A stretch of 51,323 nucleotides of DNA from an uncultured Verrucomicrobiales bacterium (GCA_937893015.1 CALBJX010000001.1:1-51323), one strand, 5' to 3'; positions 32,101-40,510 are shown, numbered from the stretch's first letter. Notes: generated by a model not told the origin, from the sequence alone. Program-made: numbers and translations.

Positions 32101-35100
32101 CGCTCATCTCCGTGAAGGAATCCGATGTGACGGTGACGGGTGATGTGTACTCCGAGACCGGGATTATCGTGGATGGCAGCGACACGGGCGCCTCTCTGCT
32201 GGCTGAGGGTAATGTGACCGCGGCTGACGGCCACATCACCACTTATAGCGCCGACATTGCCTCTGCCGACATGACCGCTGAACATGGTCGCATCGTTGTG
32301 CTCGGCGGCTCGCTGGATGCCACGGGCGATGTGGTGGCCGATGGCGGTCTGAATGTGGTCGGCAATGAAGAGGGTACCAGCTCTCTGAATGCCGCGAGCA
32401 TCACCGTTGAGAACAATGAGACCATTGCCAAGGCGCAGGACCGCCTCGTGGAGATTAGCGAGGACGGCAGCATTCTGGACAAGGAGTCCGCAATCGCCGC
32501 CGCGCTGCTCGATGTGAATCTGATGACCACGGGTCCCGCCGCCGGTGTGGAGGTTAAGAACGTGACCTCCGGCACGGTGGGCGATGTGGCTGCCGCGGGT
32601 AATATCACCATCAAGGACAGCAAACTGACCACGGGTTCTCTGAATGCCGATGCTTCCGATCTGCGCGAGGCTATCGCAGACACCATCTCGACTGCGTTCT
32701 CCCCCGCGATGGCGGATCAGATGGAGGAGCTGATGCCTGTTGTCAAGATTACCGTGACGGATTCCACCGTGACGGTGGAAGGCGATGTGACCTCCGAAAG
32801 CACGATTGCGACCACGGACTCCGTCGTGAAGGTGGCGGGCGATGTGGCCGCTGCCGAAACGATTACCATGGAAGGCGGCAAGCTGATTGCCGAGGGCGCG
32901 GTGACCGCTGAGGAAGAAGTGACCGCGACCGCCGCCACGCTGCAGGCACAGACCATCGAGGCCGAGACGCTGGTTGTCAACGACGGCAGCAAGGTGAAGG
33001 TGGAAGACACCATCACGGCTGACATCGACGGCAACGGCGGCACCATCACCTCCACCGGCACGGAAGGCAAGGGCCTGACGATTGTCGGCGATGTGAACTC
33101 TGATGGTGTGGCTATCAGCACCCCGCAGGGCGGCGACATCGTCATCGGCGATGTGGATGACCCCACCTCCGGCCTCGGCAGCATCACGGGCGACCAGAAC
33201 ACGGTGACCGTGAAGGGTGACGGCGATATCTCCGTGATGGGCGACATCATGGGCGACGAGAACACCCTGAAGGTGACGGGCAACGGCGGCATCACCGTGA
33301 ACGGCGCCATCAGCGGCGATAACAACAAGATCACCACGAAGGGCGAGGGCGTTATCGTCATCAGCGAGATTGCCGGTACCGAGGGTACCACGGTGACCGC
33401 TGCCAACGGCGACATCACCATCGACACGTTCAGCGATACCATCGATCAGATGACGGTGACGAGCAAGAAGGGTGGCGTGACGGTGACCAATAATTCCGCC
33501 GCAACGCTGAAGGAATCCGCGATTACCGCCAAGAAGGACATCGCCATCGGCGACGAGTCGGGTACGCCCAACCTGCTGACGCTGGCGGACGGCACGACGG
33601 TGACCTCTGCTAAGGGCAATGTGGCTCTGATGCAGAATGTCACGGCCGACGCTTCCGCCATCGAAGCAACCGAGGGCAAGGTGACCTTCACCGGGGCGAG
33701 CAACACCATCACCAACGGCGCGACCGTGACCGCGGGTGACAGCATCGACGTGGCGGAGGGCGCTACCCTGAACATGGGCACCGACTCCGCGGATGCACTG
33801 GTCGGCAAGCTCTCCGGCGCGGGCTCCATCAGCGCACAGCACGACAACCTGAACCTCAGCTATGACGACACGGCCTTTACGGGTCTGATCGACATGGGTA
33901 ACGGCAAGAAGCTCACCATCTCCGACAAGGGTGTGGGCGCGGATGCCACTATCAAGCTGAATGATGGTGCTGACCTCGATGTGACGTCCACGGGCGCTTC
34001 TCTGGGCCATGTGGAGGCGAACCCCAGCTCTGATGTCACCATCAACGCCGGCACGATTGACGACACGACCACCGCGAGCTCGCTCTACATGGGGAACAGC
34101 TCCACGCTCAACATCGATGCGAGCGCCGAGTCCGCTGACCTCATCACGGTGACGGAGAGCCTCTCGATGAGCCACGACCGCACGGTGCATGTGACCGCTC
34201 AGGAGTCTCTGGAATCCGTGGAGGGTGATGTGACACACACCATCATCAAGCTCGCGGAAGGCGCCGTGAACGAAGGCGTGAGCGAGGAAGTGAAGTACGA
34301 CCTCGTGGGCGGCCAGCGCGCGCTGCAGGGCAAGAACATGAACCTTGTCAACGCGGGTGACCATGTGGATTTGGTGATTTCCACCAACTTCCGCGGCACG
34401 GAGAAGACCAAGCCCAACCAGACGGCGGTGAACGGCCCGCTCAAGGAGCTTTCCGCTGAGGTGCCCCACAACCCGGGTCTGCTGGCTGAGATGCCCTCCG
34501 ACCTCGCCCACGTGCTCGACGCTCTGGATAACACCCGCAGCGAGGCCGCTACGCTGGACGCTCTGCAGGCCCTCAGCGCCGCCGGCAATCTGGTGGTGAC
34601 CAACATGATGATGGATTCCTCCCGCAACCACCTGAGCACGCTGCGCAGCCACATGGGTGCGCCTGTCTGCAAGGACACGGGCAAGAAGGGCGGCAATATG
34701 TGGGCAGCCTACACGGGCGGCCACGACGCCATCGGCGGTGATGAGTACACGGGTGACTACACCCGCACGCATCAGGGTGCCATCATCGGCACGGACTACA
34801 GCGTGAGCTGCAACGCCTCCGTGGGTATCTCCCTCGGCTACGAGCACAGCATCGGCCACCAGGACGGCACGCGTGCCGAGGCGGACACGATGTTCGCTGA
34901 CCTCTACACCACGGTCAAGACGGGTGTGCTGACGCACCGCTTCTCCGCGGGTGTGGCCCTGCACGACATCGACACCAAGCGTCACGCGGGTGTTCTCGCC
35001 GCCTCTCACAGCTACACGGGCAACAGCACGGGCAGCATGGATGCTCTCACCGTGAACCTCGGCTATGAAATCAGCGCCGATGTGAAGCTGGGCAAGGCGA

Positions 35101-35516
35101 GCACGCTGACGCCCTTCGCCTCCGTGGACGTGGCTATCCACCAGATGGATACGCTGAACGAGAAGGGCCAGGGCGATGCCTCCGTCATCACCGAGTATGA
35201 CGAGCCGGTGCAGGTCGATGTGGCCTTGGGTGCTGCTTACACGCACACCTTCGCCTCCGGCGCCGCGCTGAGCGCCTTCGCCGCCATCCACGGCGAGCTG
35301 AGCGAGAACCAGCCTGAGGCCACCAACCGCTTCGCGGGTGCCGGCCGCTCCTGGACGACCAAGAGCGCCGAGCGCAAGCCCGTCTACGGCGAGATCGGTG
35401 CCTCCGTGGTGCTGCCTATCTCGACCTCGACCTCCCTCATCGGCGGCGGCAACTTCGAGTTCAGTGATGACCGCGTCTCCGTCGGCGGCAACGTCGGCCT
35501 GAACGTGAAGTTCTGA
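29109..35516 (+). CDS. Giant autotransporter (type V secretion) protein
   Basis: A 2135-residue surface protein. Signal peptide MKTHLPTGLRKALIAAIFAVSA to AQA (about residue 30). The passenger (about 31-1740) is almost wholly short beta-strand motifs rich in Thr, Val, Gly, Asp and Ala (GNITV, GDITIK, VTVTGDV), as expected of a right-handed beta-helix. Four long imperfect repeats begin at about 30765, 31308, 31932 and 32577 (residues about 553-1160), each with two predicted helical inserts. A linker with helices (about 1770-1850) leads to the translocator barrel (about 1860-2135), starting GGNMWAAYTGGHDA and ending VGLNVKF, with a C-terminal Phe as the assembly signal. An adhesin or surface coat role is likely; no protease or catalytic motif is visible. 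It is a single gene with its own promoter and terminator. Confidence 0.9.
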   Translation: MKTHLPTGLRKALIAAIFAVSAVAYNAQAATEYNVDTTVDAIDTTQASSLDKRSVSIGGGVTVTTEKGGVLANGITVGEYATLNSKAEVATKSDGNITVQRGAQVTVEVGAIKADGDFKASDHTTLTTKDGGITGDKVTISDYSTATLNGHVEANGTLTIDDNTKVNVKNGHITSTGSMDITNESQVTVKNGYVATDSMLRVSSTVASTKPHLSVTGGDITAKGAEVSNANVKTDGKLVVANNCFNLYDKATVTATEGVSVENAELKMAGDSKLTTEGAITITGAHLGLNMSGGSVEAASVTAQGDVFLSAGHVNSLTVTGAVTSTESGVYIAGVIDNHSTAKADTVEAKTHIGVDRADLTADTLIQAGHNLTVTNGTISGTADIIAMGGTDEHDFKDITIEDSTVEGASLTSVKGNITIKTTDETLAALEEHPELITGAVELTGDMKAEVGSITITKSDVNVGGKVVADKGLKVEGIEVTDEETTGNTLQTGDIIVANKVALEDTKKSIHDTIVGGIGTDDGKKNTIKNTVANLANHLKGVDIANVAEGSAVGEVTSVGDITIKGSTLTAGSLTADTTEMGAAIIEAAHQGNYGEKFEKELATKLPVAKITVENSDVTVTGDVLSQTTLTVTESDFASGDIVADAGVTITGAPKVEVDGEMLDNRNTIATGDITVENIAATAKAVDTIAEAKQKAIDESMSDEAALNLLESKVVAMPSTFGDVSISNVRKSTVGDVETTGNIVIKGSKLTADSLTADASEVRETLTSAIDAAFGSEGVEKVADKLPTVSIAVEDSKVNVKGEVTSDTTIKVTNGYLKAKGDVTANDGNITAEDADLASDDMTAEHGAITVTGGSLNAKGDVTADAGLSVSGNEEGTSTLTAKSITVENKDAIADAKDTIAEVADKIDGTTFTKDDAIAELQTETLNLAGVTIKDMAEGSEVGAVSTNGSISISGTTMQADSLTADSTAVREDIIATIAGALDADAVEELENLQPDKSLISVKESDVTVTGDVYSETGIIVDGSDTGASLLAEGNVTAADGHITTYSADIASADMTAEHGRIVVLGGSLDATGDVVADGGLNVVGNEEGTSSLNAASITVENNETIAKAQDRLVEISEDGSILDKESAIAAALLDVNLMTTGPAAGVEVKNVTSGTVGDVAAAGNITIKDSKLTTGSLNADASDLREAIADTISTAFSPAMADQMEELMPVVKITVTDSTVTVEGDVTSESTIATTDSVVKVAGDVAAAETITMEGGKLIAEGAVTAEEEVTATAATLQAQTIEAETLVVNDGSKVKVEDTITADIDGNGGTITSTGTEGKGLTIVGDVNSDGVAISTPQGGDIVIGDVDDPTSGLGSITGDQNTVTVKGDGDISVMGDIMGDENTLKVTGNGGITVNGAISGDNNKITTKGEGVIVISEIAGTEGTTVTAANGDITIDTFSDTIDQMTVTSKKGGVTVTNNSAATLKESAITAKKDIAIGDESGTPNLLTLADGTTVTSAKGNVALMQNVTADASAIEATEGKVTFTGASNTITNGATVTAGDSIDVAEGATLNMGTDSADALVGKLSGAGSISAQHDNLNLSYDDTAFTGLIDMGNGKKLTISDKGVGADATIKLNDGADLDVTSTGASLGHVEANPSSDVTINAGTIDDTTTASSLYMGNSSTLNIDASAESADLITVTESLSMSHDRTVHVTAQESLESVEGDVTHTIIKLAEGAVNEGVSEEVKYDLVGGQRALQGKNMNLVNAGDHVDLVISTNFRGTEKTKPNQTAVNGPLKELSAEVPHNPGLLAEMPSDLAHVLDALDNTRSEAATLDALQALSAAGNLVVTNMMMDSSRNHLSTLRSHMGAPVCKDTGKKGGNMWAAYTGGHDAIGGDEYTGDYTRTHQGAIIGTDYSVSCNASVGISLGYEHSIGHQDGTRAEADTMFADLYTTVKTGVLTHRFSAGVALHDIDTKRHAGVLAASHSYTGNSTGSMDALTVNLGYEISADVKLGKASTLTPFASVDVAIHQMDTLNEKGQGDASVITEYDEPVQVDVALGAAYTHTFASGAALSAFAAIHGELSENQPEATNRFAGAGRSWTTKSAERKPVYGEIGASVVLPISTSTSLIGGGNFEFSDDRVSVGGNVGLNVKF
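30765..33000 (+). repeat. Long internal repeats in the autotransporter gene
   Basis: Units of 543, 624 and 645 bp, plus a shorter fourth, start at 30765, 31308, 31932 and 32577 with VG-(D/E/A)-V and then an IxIKxSxLTxxSLxAD pattern (GDITIKGSTLTAGSLTAD, GNIVIKGSKLTADSLTAD, and so on). Each includes a helical insert such as EVRETLTSAIDAAF. They differ enough to be old duplications. Confidence 0.75.
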
Positions 35517-35549
35517 TAAAGCCACGCGCCTGACGGCGCAAAACGGCAG

Positions 35550-35585
35550 GCCCGGTCTGATGCACGCATCAGACCGGGCTTTTTG
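35550..35585 (+). terminator. Autotransporter terminator
   Basis: GCCCGGTCTGATG / CATCAGACCGGGC with a 4-nt loop and a T tail. It is a variant of the shared TCTGA/TCAGA stem family. Confidence 0.92.
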
Positions 35586-35621
35586 AATTCCGCGCTTTGC
35601 GGCGGCTTTCATATATCCCGC

Positions 35622-35650
35622 TTGCATCCGGGGCGGCTTTCGGGTATCAT
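35622..35650 (+). promoter_or_regulatory. Predicted truB-ribF promoter
   Basis: TTGCAT (35622-35627), 17-bp spacer, TATCAT (35645-35650), then CTCCGC and ATG at 35657. Leaderless geometry. Confidence 0.7.
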
Positions 35651-35656
35651 CTCCGC

Positions 35657-36397
35657 ATGCCAGAATTGCCGCCCACCGACGCCCCCTGCGGCGTGTTGCT
35701 CATCGACAAAGACCCCGGTTTCACCTCGCATAACGCGGTGGCCCTCTGCCGCCGCATTCTCAACTTCAAAAAAATCGGGCATTGCGGCACGCTGGACCCC
35801 ATGGCGACGGGCATGCTGATTGTCGTGATCGGCAAGGCGACCAAGTTCCAAGACCTTCTCATGGGCGAGGACAAGGTGTACACCGCCACGATGAGGCTCG
35901 GCATCGAGACGAACAGCCAGGATGCGGATGGTCAGGTGGTGGCGGAAAAGCCCACCGACGGCATCACGGAGGCGGACATCCGCGCCGCGTTCGAGCATTT
36001 CCGCGGCTCCTTTGAGCAGGTGCCGCCCATGTACTCCGCCATCAAAATCAACGGCGTCCCCTGCTACAAGCTCGCGCGCAAGGGGCAGGAGATCGAGCGC
36101 AAGAGCCGCGCCGTCGCCGTGCTCGACTATGAGATCACCCGCATCGACCTCGCCGCGGCGGAGGTGGATTTCCGCGTGCATTGCACCAAGGGTTTTTATG
36201 TGCGCACCTATGCGCACGACATCGGGCAAAAACTGGGCTGCGGCGCCCATCTCACCGCCCTGCGCCGCATCCGCTCCGGCGCGTTTGACATTGCGCAGGC
36301 CATCGATGTGCCCACGCTGAAAGCCGCGGGCAGGGAAGAGCTGCTGGCCCGCCTGTTGCCGCCGGAACAGGTGCTGGCCGACCGACAGAAAGCATGA
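35657..36397 (+). CDS. truB: tRNA pseudouridine(55) synthase
   Basis: A 246-residue TruB, which makes the conserved pseudouridine 55 in the tRNA T loop. Signature GHCGTLDPMATGMLIV with catalytic Asp47, preceded by LIDKDPGFTSHNAV and followed by QVPPMYSAIKINGVPCYKLAR and FRVHCTKGFYVRTYAHDIG. It ends soon after the catalytic domain and lacks a long PUA domain, as in several bacterial lineages. The start at 35657 (MPELPPTDAP) lies six bases after a -10 box; an in-frame ATG 20 codons upstream falls before that promoter. It overlaps ribF by four bases (ATGA), a translational coupling seen in many bacteria. Confidence 0.94.
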   Translation: MPELPPTDAPCGVLLIDKDPGFTSHNAVALCRRILNFKKIGHCGTLDPMATGMLIVVIGKATKFQDLLMGEDKVYTATMRLGIETNSQDADGQVVAEKPTDGITEADIRAAFEHFRGSFEQVPPMYSAIKINGVPCYKLARKGQEIERKSRAVAVLDYEITRIDLAAAEVDFRVHCTKGFYVRTYAHDIGQKLGCGAHLTALRRIRSGAFDIAQAIDVPTLKAAGREELLARLLPPEQVLADRQKA

Positions 36398-37299
36398 AAA
36401 TCTTACATTCCATCGACGCGCTCCGCAAGCTCGACCGCCCGGTGCACCTCGCCATGGGCTTTTTCGACGGCGTGCACCGCGGGCACCGGCGCGTCATCGC
36501 CGCGGCGGATACGCCCGGGGCGGCATGCGGCGTGCTCACCTTTGAGCGGCACCCGCTGGCCCTTTTCGCCCCCGAGCGGCAGCCGCGGCTCATCACCCCC
36601 GATGCCGTGCTAAAAGCCGCTTTGGCGGAGGAGGCGGGCGCGGAGATGCTGCTGGTGTTGCCTTTCACGCGCGAGCTCGCCGCCCTCTCCCCCCGCGCCT
36701 TTTTGGATGCGCTGACGGAAACGGGAAAGGTGGCCGGCTTCTCTGTGGGGAGTAACTGGCGTTTCGGGGCCAAGGGCGCGGGTGATGCCGCCTTTCTCTC
36801 TGCCTATGCCGCGGCGCATGGGCTGCGCGCGGTTGTCAACCATCTGGCAGAGGTGCATGGCGAGCGCATCTGCTCCTCCCGCATCCGCGAGCTGCTGGCG
36901 GCGGGTGATTTGGCGGCCGCCGCCGAGATGCTGGGGCGCCCCTTCTGCATCGCAGGCCGGGTGGAGCAGGGGCAGCACCTCGCCCGCACTCTGGGTTTCC
37001 CCACGGCGAATATCGCTGTCACCCCGCCCGCGGCGCTGCCTCCCTTCGGCGTCTATGCCGTGGAAACCCGCGTAGACGGCGTCCTTTACCGCGGCGTCGC
37101 CAACCTCGGCGTGCGCCCCACCATTGCAGAGGCGCAGAAAATTGTCCGCTTGGAGACCCACCTCTTTGATTTTTCCGGCGATCTTTATGACAAGCATCTG
37201 GCGGTTTCTCTCACCCGCTTTATCCGCCCGGAAAGGCAATTTGCTTCTGTGGCGGAGCTGAAAGCCCGCATGGAGCAGGATATTGCCGCGGCTCGCTGA
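36394..37299 (+). CDS. ribF: Bifunctional riboflavin kinase / FAD synthetase
   Basis: A 301-residue RibF, converting riboflavin to FMN and FAD in the cytoplasm. The N-terminal adenylyltransferase domain shows AMGFFDGVHRGHRRVI (HxGH-type) and FSVGSNWRFGAKGAGD. The C-terminal kinase domain (about 180-301) shows GRVEQGQHLARTLGFPTANI, GVYAVETRVDG, GVANLGVRPT and ETHLFDFSGDLYDKHLAV, all typical. Length is normal. The start overlaps the truB stop. Its stop at 37299 is one base from the stop of the convergent glycosyltransferase gene. Confidence 0.95.
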   Translation: MKILHSIDALRKLDRPVHLAMGFFDGVHRGHRRVIAAADTPGAACGVLTFERHPLALFAPERQPRLITPDAVLKAALAEEAGAEMLLVLPFTRELAALSPRAFLDALTETGKVAGFSVGSNWRFGAKGAGDAAFLSAYAAAHGLRAVVNHLAEVHGERICSSRIRELLAAGDLAAAAEMLGRPFCIAGRVEQGQHLARTLGFPTANIAVTPPAALPPFGVYAVETRVDGVLYRGVANLGVRPTIAEAQKIVRLETHLFDFSGDLYDKHLAVSLTRFIRPERQFASVAELKARMEQDIAAAR

Positions 37300-37300
37300 T

Positions 37301-38182
37301 TCACGCATTGCCCTGTCTGCGGCAGATGCAGGTGGGGGCGGAGATGCGCTCCTCCGTGCGGGCGGTGTCTGTGCCGCGGTAGCAGGAGCAGAGGCGCGGC
37401 GCGGGGCAGCGGCAATCGACAAGGCGGCGTTTGAGGTTCACCCAGCGGCGGGAGAAAGGGTACAACAGGCGCTGCCACGCGGGGGCGGCGGCGTTGTAGC
37501 GCGTGCGCTCCTCTGCCGTTATCGGCGCCCAAGAGAGGTTGTGCCCCGTGAGCGTGTACAGAGAGGTGACGAGTTTCGGCAGGCTGACAATGCGCGTGTC
37601 CGCCGCCACAAAATCGCGGTAGAAGGGGAGGTCCGCCAAGGAGCGGTAGGAAATATCGAAGCGCAGCCCCAGCCGCCGCAGTGTCTCCGCCCGCAGGAAA
37701 CAGACGCAGGTCATGAGCTCGCAGGTGAGCACGCTTGTCCATGCGTGCGGCTGCACGGGGCGGCGGTGGCAATGGTAGCTGCCGTCCTCGTTGCAGAGCA
37801 CATAGGTGGTCGTCAGCAGGTCGGCGTCGGGGTGCTCTGCCAGGGATGCGGCAATCTGCCGCAGGGCGTCCGGCAGGTACTGCTCATCCGCATTCAGGTG
37901 GGCCGTGCATTCGGCCGCGGTCGGCATTTTGTCCCAAGCCTTGTTGAGCGCGTCGTACAGCCCGGCATCGGCGGCGGATTCGTAGGTGAAGGTATAGCCG
38001 GGCTTGTCCGCATGCTCCCGCTGCCACGCCGCCAGCCACTCGCGGCTGCCGTCCGTCGAGCCGCCGTCCTGCACATGGTGGTGCACCTCCACACCCGCGC
38101 CGCACTGGTCCGCCACCGAGCGCACACAGGCGGGCAGGCGGTGCAGGGCGTTAAACGCGGGCGTGATGATGTAGAACAGCAT
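37301..38182 (-). CDS. Glycosyltransferase family 2
   Basis: A 293-residue GT-A fold glycosyltransferase with the family 2 pattern: FYIITPAFNALHRL at the N-terminus, VQDGGSTDGSREWL (DGGSTDG nucleotide loop), SAADAGLYDALNKAWDKM, and AHLNADEQYLPDAL, where NADE serves as the DxD-like metal site. It would elongate a surface polysaccharide or LPS. The C-terminus is odd: from about residue 257 it is rich in Cys and Arg (DCRCPAPRLCSCYRG, APTCICRRQ). The start at 38182 (MLFYIITPAFN) is preferred; an ATG five codons upstream at 38197 is possible. It lies 27 bp downstream of leuB on the same strand. Confidence 0.85.
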   Translation of the reverse strand: MLFYIITPAFNALHRLPACVRSVADQCGAGVEVHHHVQDGGSTDGSREWLAAWQREHADKPGYTFTYESAADAGLYDALNKAWDKMPTAAECTAHLNADEQYLPDALRQIAASLAEHPDADLLTTTYVLCNEDGSYHCHRRPVQPHAWTSVLTCELMTCVCFLRAETLRRLGLRFDISYRSLADLPFYRDFVAADTRIVSLPKLVTSLYTLTGHNLSWAPITAEERTRYNAAAPAWQRLLYPFSRRWVNLKRRLVDCRCPAPRLCSCYRGTDTARTEERISAPTCICRRQGNA

Positions 38183-38209
38183 GGGAAGGCCCCCCATTCG
38201 TGCCGTTTT

Positions 38210-39307
38210 TTACAGCGCGGCGATGATGGCGTCGCCCATGCCGGCGGTGCCGACGCGGATTTCACCCTCGGCTCCCGTGGCGAGGTCGCCCGTGCGGTAG
38301 CCCGCGGCGATGACCCGGCGCACGGCGGCGTCGATGGCATCGGCGGCGGCTGTCTCGCCGCAGGTGTAGCGCAGCATCATGCCCGCGGAGAGGATTTGGG
38401 CGATGGGGTTGGCAATGCCCTTGCCCGCGATGTCGGGGGCGGAGCCGCCGGAGGGCTCGTACAGGCCGAAGAAGGCGCCGTCCTTGCCCTTGCCGAGGGA
38501 GGCGCTGGGCAGCATGCCGAGGGAACCGCAGATGATGGCCATCTCGTCCGTCAGGATGTCGCCGAAGGTGTTCTCCGTCACCATCACGTCAAACTGCTTG
38601 GGGTTGCGCACCAGCTGCATGGCGGCGTTGTCCACATACATGTGCGTGAGCTCCACATCGGGGTACTGCGGGGCGATTTCGTTCATCACCTCGCGCCACA
38701 TGACGGAGGAGGTGAGCACGTTCGCTTTGTCCACGCTGCACAGCTTCTTGTTGCGACCCTGCGCCGCCTTGAAGGCGACGTGGGCGATGCGCTCCACCTC
38801 GCTGCGCTTGTAGAAGAGGGTGTCCAGCGCCACGATTTCGCCGTCGCGCTCGCCGTAGAACTTGGGCTCGCCGAAGTACATGCCGCCCGTGAGCTCGCGC
38901 ACGCAGAGGATGTCGAAGCCGCCGGGGATGAGGCTGTTCTTCACGGGGGAGGCGTCCGTCAGCTCCGCGAGGCAGATGCCGGGGCGCAGGTTGGCATAGA
39001 GTCGGAAATGCTTTCTGAGCGGCAGCAGGGCGCCGCGCTCGGGGCGTTCGGCGGGCGGCAGCGTGTCCCACTTGGGACCGCCCACGGAGCCGAAGAGGAT
39101 GGCATCCGCCGCCTCGCAGGCCGCCAGCGTGTCGTCGGGCAGGGCCTTGCCGCAGTTGTCGATGCCCGCGCCGCCGACAAAGCAGCTCGTGCGCTCGGTG
39201 GTGAAGCCGAACTTGGCCTCCACGGCATCCAGCACGCGCAGCGCCTGTTCCATCACTTCGGGCCCGATACCGTCACCCGCCAACACAGCAATCTTGTAGG
39301 TCTTCAT
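38210..39307 (-). CDS. leuB: 3-isopropylmalate dehydrogenase
   Basis: A 365-residue NAD-dependent decarboxylating dehydrogenase of leucine synthesis. Marks: IAVLAGDGIGPEVMEQAL, GPKWDTLP with the nearby LRKHFRLYANLRP arginines, the YFGEPKFY segment, Lys in DKANVL, and the signature NTFGDILTDEMAIICGSLGMLPSAS (metal-binding Asps), then EPSGGSAPDIAGKGIANP. The start at 39307 (MKTYKIAVLAGDG) is clear; in-frame ATGs upstream would add non-family residues and fall before the promoter. No leuA, leuC or leuD is nearby in the window. Confidence 0.95.
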   Translation of the reverse strand: MKTYKIAVLAGDGIGPEVMEQALRVLDAVEAKFGFTTERTSCFVGGAGIDNCGKALPDDTLAACEAADAILFGSVGGPKWDTLPPAERPERGALLPLRKHFRLYANLRPGICLAELTDASPVKNSLIPGGFDILCVRELTGGMYFGEPKFYGERDGEIVALDTLFYKRSEVERIAHVAFKAAQGRNKKLCSVDKANVLTSSVMWREVMNEIAPQYPDVELTHMYVDNAAMQLVRNPKQFDVMVTENTFGDILTDEMAIICGSLGMLPSASLGKGKDGAFFGLYEPSGGSAPDIAGKGIANPIAQILSAGMMLRYTCGETAAADAIDAAVRRVIAAGYRTGDLATGAEGEIRVGTAGMGDAIIAAL

Positions 39308-39317
39308 GTCTGCGGCC

Positions 39318-39346
39318 ATCATATACCCCGCGCACACGGATAGCAA
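39318..39346 (-). promoter_or_regulatory. Predicted leuB promoter
   Basis: Minus strand: TTGCTA (39346-39341), 17-bp spacer, TATGAT (39323-39318), ten bases to the ATG. No leucine attenuator fits in the remaining space. Confidence 0.65.
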
Positions 39347-39394
39347 GTTTTTCCTTCGTCTGCAATCCGGGTGCTTTCTCTGCGGATTCCGTGC

Positions 39395-39423
39395 TTGCCA
39401 CAGCGCGGCATTCGGGGTATACT
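39395..39423 (+). promoter_or_regulatory. Predicted promoter of the thioredoxin-like gene
   Basis: TTGCCA (39395-39400), 17-bp spacer, TATACT (39418-39423), then GTCAGC and ATG at 39430. Leaderless geometry. Confidence 0.75.
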
Positions 39424-39429
39424 GTCAGC

Positions 39430-40374
39430 ATGACCATGCTCAAGAATCTTGTCGTTGCGGCTGCGGTGGCAGCGGTGGTGGCTCCTGCGTTTGCGGAGAC
39501 CGAATGGATGACCGATTTGCCCGCGGCGCAGGAACGCGCGGCGGCGGAAGGTAAACTGGTGCTCGTGGATTTCACGGGCTCCGACTGGTGCGGTTGGTGT
39601 GTGCGCCTGCGCAAGGATGTGCTCGACACGCCTGCGTTTGCGGAGTATGCCGCCGATAAGTTTGTGCTCGATGAGGTGGATGTGCCCCAGAACCCGAACT
39701 TTGACAAGGAGCTGCGCGCCCGCAATGAGGAGCTCTGCGCCCGTTTCAGCGTGGATGGTTTCCCGACCCTCATGGTGCTGACGCCGGAGGGTATGGTGGT
39801 CGGCGGTTTTGTGGGCGGGCGCCCCGATCTCGCCTCCGTTCAGGAACCGCTGGAGGCGGCGCGTGCCAATGCCGAGGCGCTGAAAGCCGCGGAGTCCGCC
39901 GAGGGGGTGGAGAAAGCAAAGGCCCTTTTCGCCGTGTATCAGTCCCTCGCCGAGGAGTTGCAGGCCTCTGCCGCGGCTCTGCGTGAGGAAATCATCGCGC
40001 TGGACCCCGAGGACACGACGGGCATGCAGGCGATGGTCGCCGCTGCCAAGCAGAAAGATGCCATGATGAAGGAGCTGGAAAGCACCCACGGCAACATCGC
40101 GGAGATGCTCCCCATCGTGGACAAGTATCTCGCCGAGGCACACCCCGCCAACCGCGGGGCGATGCTCAACCTGAAAGCCCAGCTCCTGCTCACCGCTGCC
40201 GACAGCGTGGAGGACGTGATGCAGGCTAAGGCCACCGCGTTGGAAGCTATCGAGTGCGAGCCCGAGACCGCCGAGGAGAACAAGCCCGGCGTGGAACGCA
40301 CCTTCGCGGATCCCGAGGCACTGCTGGAGCGCGCCCGCCAGTTCCGCGCCCGCCGCGCCAAGCAGCAGATGTGA
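39430..40374 (+). CDS. Exported thioredoxin-like protein
   Basis: A 314-residue periplasmic protein. Signal MTMLKNLVVAAAVAAVVAPAFA, cut near residue 22. The thioredoxin-like domain (about 25-155) has VDFTGSDWCGWCVRL with Cys54-Gly-Trp-Cys57 and the cis-Pro loop VDGFPTLMVL, as in the thioredoxin_7 group of thiol-disulfide proteins found near lipoproteins. The C-terminal half (about 160-314) is helical, rich in Ala and Glu (ANAEALKAAESAEGVEKAKAL), and probably repeats TPR-like or coiled-coil pairs. Partner unknown; it may reduce or fold envelope proteins. The first ATG after a consensus promoter is used; a second ATG at 39436 also fits. Confidence 0.87.
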   Translation: MTMLKNLVVAAAVAAVVAPAFAETEWMTDLPAAQERAAAEGKLVLVDFTGSDWCGWCVRLRKDVLDTPAFAEYAADKFVLDEVDVPQNPNFDKELRARNEELCARFSVDGFPTLMVLTPEGMVVGGFVGGRPDLASVQEPLEAARANAEALKAAESAEGVEKAKALFAVYQSLAEELQASAAALREEIIALDPEDTTGMQAMVAAAKQKDAMMKELESTHGNIAEMLPIVDKYLAEAHPANRGAMLNLKAQLLLTAADSVEDVMQAKATALEAIECEPETAEENKPGVERTFADPEALLERARQFRARRAKQQM

Positions 40375-40510
40375 TAGTACAATTCACAAATTGCGAAGAA
40401 TGTGCGCCCACGGCGCCGGAAAGGAAAACGGTCTGACGCAAGCGTCAGACCGTTTTTGTTGCCCGCGAGCGGAGCGAGCCGAATTCGACCATTTGCCAAT
40501 TGTAATTTTT
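40375..40510. repeat. Related intergenic element with a terminator core (copy C)
   Basis: Near-inverted ends (TACAATTCACAAATTG at 40378-40393 and CATTTGCCAATTGTA at about 40490-40504) enclose the block TGCGCCCACGGCGCCGGAAAGG, a terminator hairpin, and GCGAGCGGAGCGAGC. The inner blocks resemble the elements at 20372 and 23882, while the arms have lost the TCGTACA heptamers. Confidence 0.5.
40425..40456. terminator. Terminator between convergent genes (shared stem family)
   Basis: AAAACGGTCTGACGC / GCGTCAGACCGTTTT with an AA loop. A and T runs on both sides let it serve the thioredoxin-like gene and the converging Sel1 operon. Confidence 0.9.

Noticed and set aside
30081..35627. A 1848-codon open frame on the minus strand opposite the autotransporter
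   Set aside because: It is the antisense shadow of a GC-rich repetitive gene; it reads as low-complexity His/Gly/Arg/Val text with no domain, while the plus strand has a signal peptide and barrel.
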